In this document: in pieces, positions 63,305 to 64,000 of the stretch
Numbering within the stretch: the first letter of the stretch is position 1
How the letters are laid out: each line of letters starts with the position of its first letter
Assembly (NCBI GenBank): GCA_950295325.1
Contig: OX485804.1
Span: 37,384,001 to 37,448,000, forward strand
Length of the DNA: 64,000 nucleotides
DNA from: Polytrichum commune
Taxonomy: Eukaryota; Streptophyta; Polytrichopsida; Polytrichales; Polytrichaceae
Direction: 5' to 3'
The notes under the pieces: model-generated
Seen by the model: the letters and a program-made list of their open reading frames with translations, nothing else
Database searches by the model: none
Told to the model about the DNA's origin: nothing
Position numbers and translations under genes: made by a program

Positions 63305-63337
<33 letters not shown>
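63305..63337 (+). repeat. CA dinucleotide microsatellite
   Basis: About 16 uninterrupted CA units. The rest of 62916-64000 shows no supported gene; GTTGGCGTTACCTGTTC is repeated near 63592 and 63624. Confidence 0.9.
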
Positions 63338-63339
<2 letters not shown>

Positions 63340-64000
63340 ACAATGCACATCTCCTTAGTCGTGGCAGGCAAACTCACAGTCCAAGATTGATATTGTGACG
63401 CAGTTTCTTTTTGGAGGGGACTACCATAGACCATGTTGTGGGAATTGTGGCAATAGGGATGAGATTCACATCTGGTGAAGTTTGCCTCTGAAATAAGGTG
63501 GAGTCTTCTTCTGTGTGGCTAATCTGCAAAATCAGCCACATGAAGCATGATTTTACAACAGACCAGAAAACCCTAAATTATCAAAACATGTTGGCGTTAC
63601 CTGTTCAGTGATGATATGTGCAGTGTTGGCGTTACCTGTTCTGATCATAAGTTTCTCATCAGAGAAAGCAGGATTAATAGCAATGGAAATCCATTAAAGA
63701 TTATGAAATTCCAATACTTATGGCTTTGTAAGCGTACATGCAAGGGTATGGTTTTATGTTCTGATCATCTGTAACTTTTCCCGCATTTTGCACATATCAT
63801 CATTTAGGGTTCCAACTCCACAACATACAATTTCACAAATTTCTTGACGTAAAGTCAGTTGATCCTTAAAGAAAAACACACAGCACTTCTGTTTTTCTGC
63901 TCCTCCAGAATATTAATATGCACCTCATAACATTCACTCAAATCCCATCTGGTGAATGCAGACCTAAATAATTTAGAATGGAAAATACACCCTGCCTGCT

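Overview
This window is nuclear DNA from a land plant. The genes are split by many GT-AG introns and match plant families: a thylakoid FtsH protease with a transit peptide, a secreted class III peroxidase, a nepenthesin-type aspartic protease and a DUF707 protein. A short TTTAGGG-type repeat is also present. Long AT-rich spacers filled with hairpin (MITE-like) elements, and a REL/RNase H-type LINE resembling elements known from green algae, make a non-seed plant (bryophyte, lycophyte or fern) my guess. That guess is weakly supported.

Layout. 0-16.5 kb is repeat land with no gene I can support. It holds a tRNA-derived SINE with clear target-site duplications (1028-1393), a 517-bp nearly perfect hairpin MITE inserted beside it, an inverted duplication with arms of about 2.2 kb (3227-5909 and 10686-12860), a 445-bp MITE whose empty site survives in the other arm, a 165-bp tandem array of about 13 units (7594-9752), a direct duplication (9755-10592 and 13660-14836), a foldback element with its own empty site (14259-14596), and a second SINE (15218-15400). 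17.7-23.9 kb (+) is a complete nine-exon DUF707 gene whose introns host several of these repeats. 26.2-28.6 kb (-) is a three-exon class III peroxidase with decayed copies of its first exon in intron 1. 30.85-34.03 kb (-) is a twin-CX9C, MIC19/CHCHD3-like gene. 41.1-43.8 kb (+) is a three-exon aspartic protease. 45.55-48.54 kb (-) is a four-coding-exon FtsH2/VAR2-like gene. 52.7-57.75 kb (-) is a decayed non-LTR retrotransposon with RT, an unnamed domain, RNase H, a zinc finger and a PD-(D/E)XK endonuclease. 58.2-60.3 kb (+) is a partly resolved gene whose first exon and intron are an inverted duplicate of the MIC19-like gene's 5' end. 60.9-61.2 kb (-) is a C-terminal exon of a TBL-type (PC-esterase) protein with a MITE almost touching its splice acceptor.

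The strongest observation is that the SINE at 1.0-1.4 kb and the LINE at 52.7 kb share about 120 bp of 3' sequence, including a GC-rich hairpin just before a short simple-repeat tail. That is the signature of a SINE mobilised by a stringent LINE partner, with both partners in one window. The LINE carries its endonuclease after the RNase H domain and has an extra conserved-looking block between RT and RNase H. The host genes are independent housekeeping, cell-wall and organelle genes and do not form a pathway.
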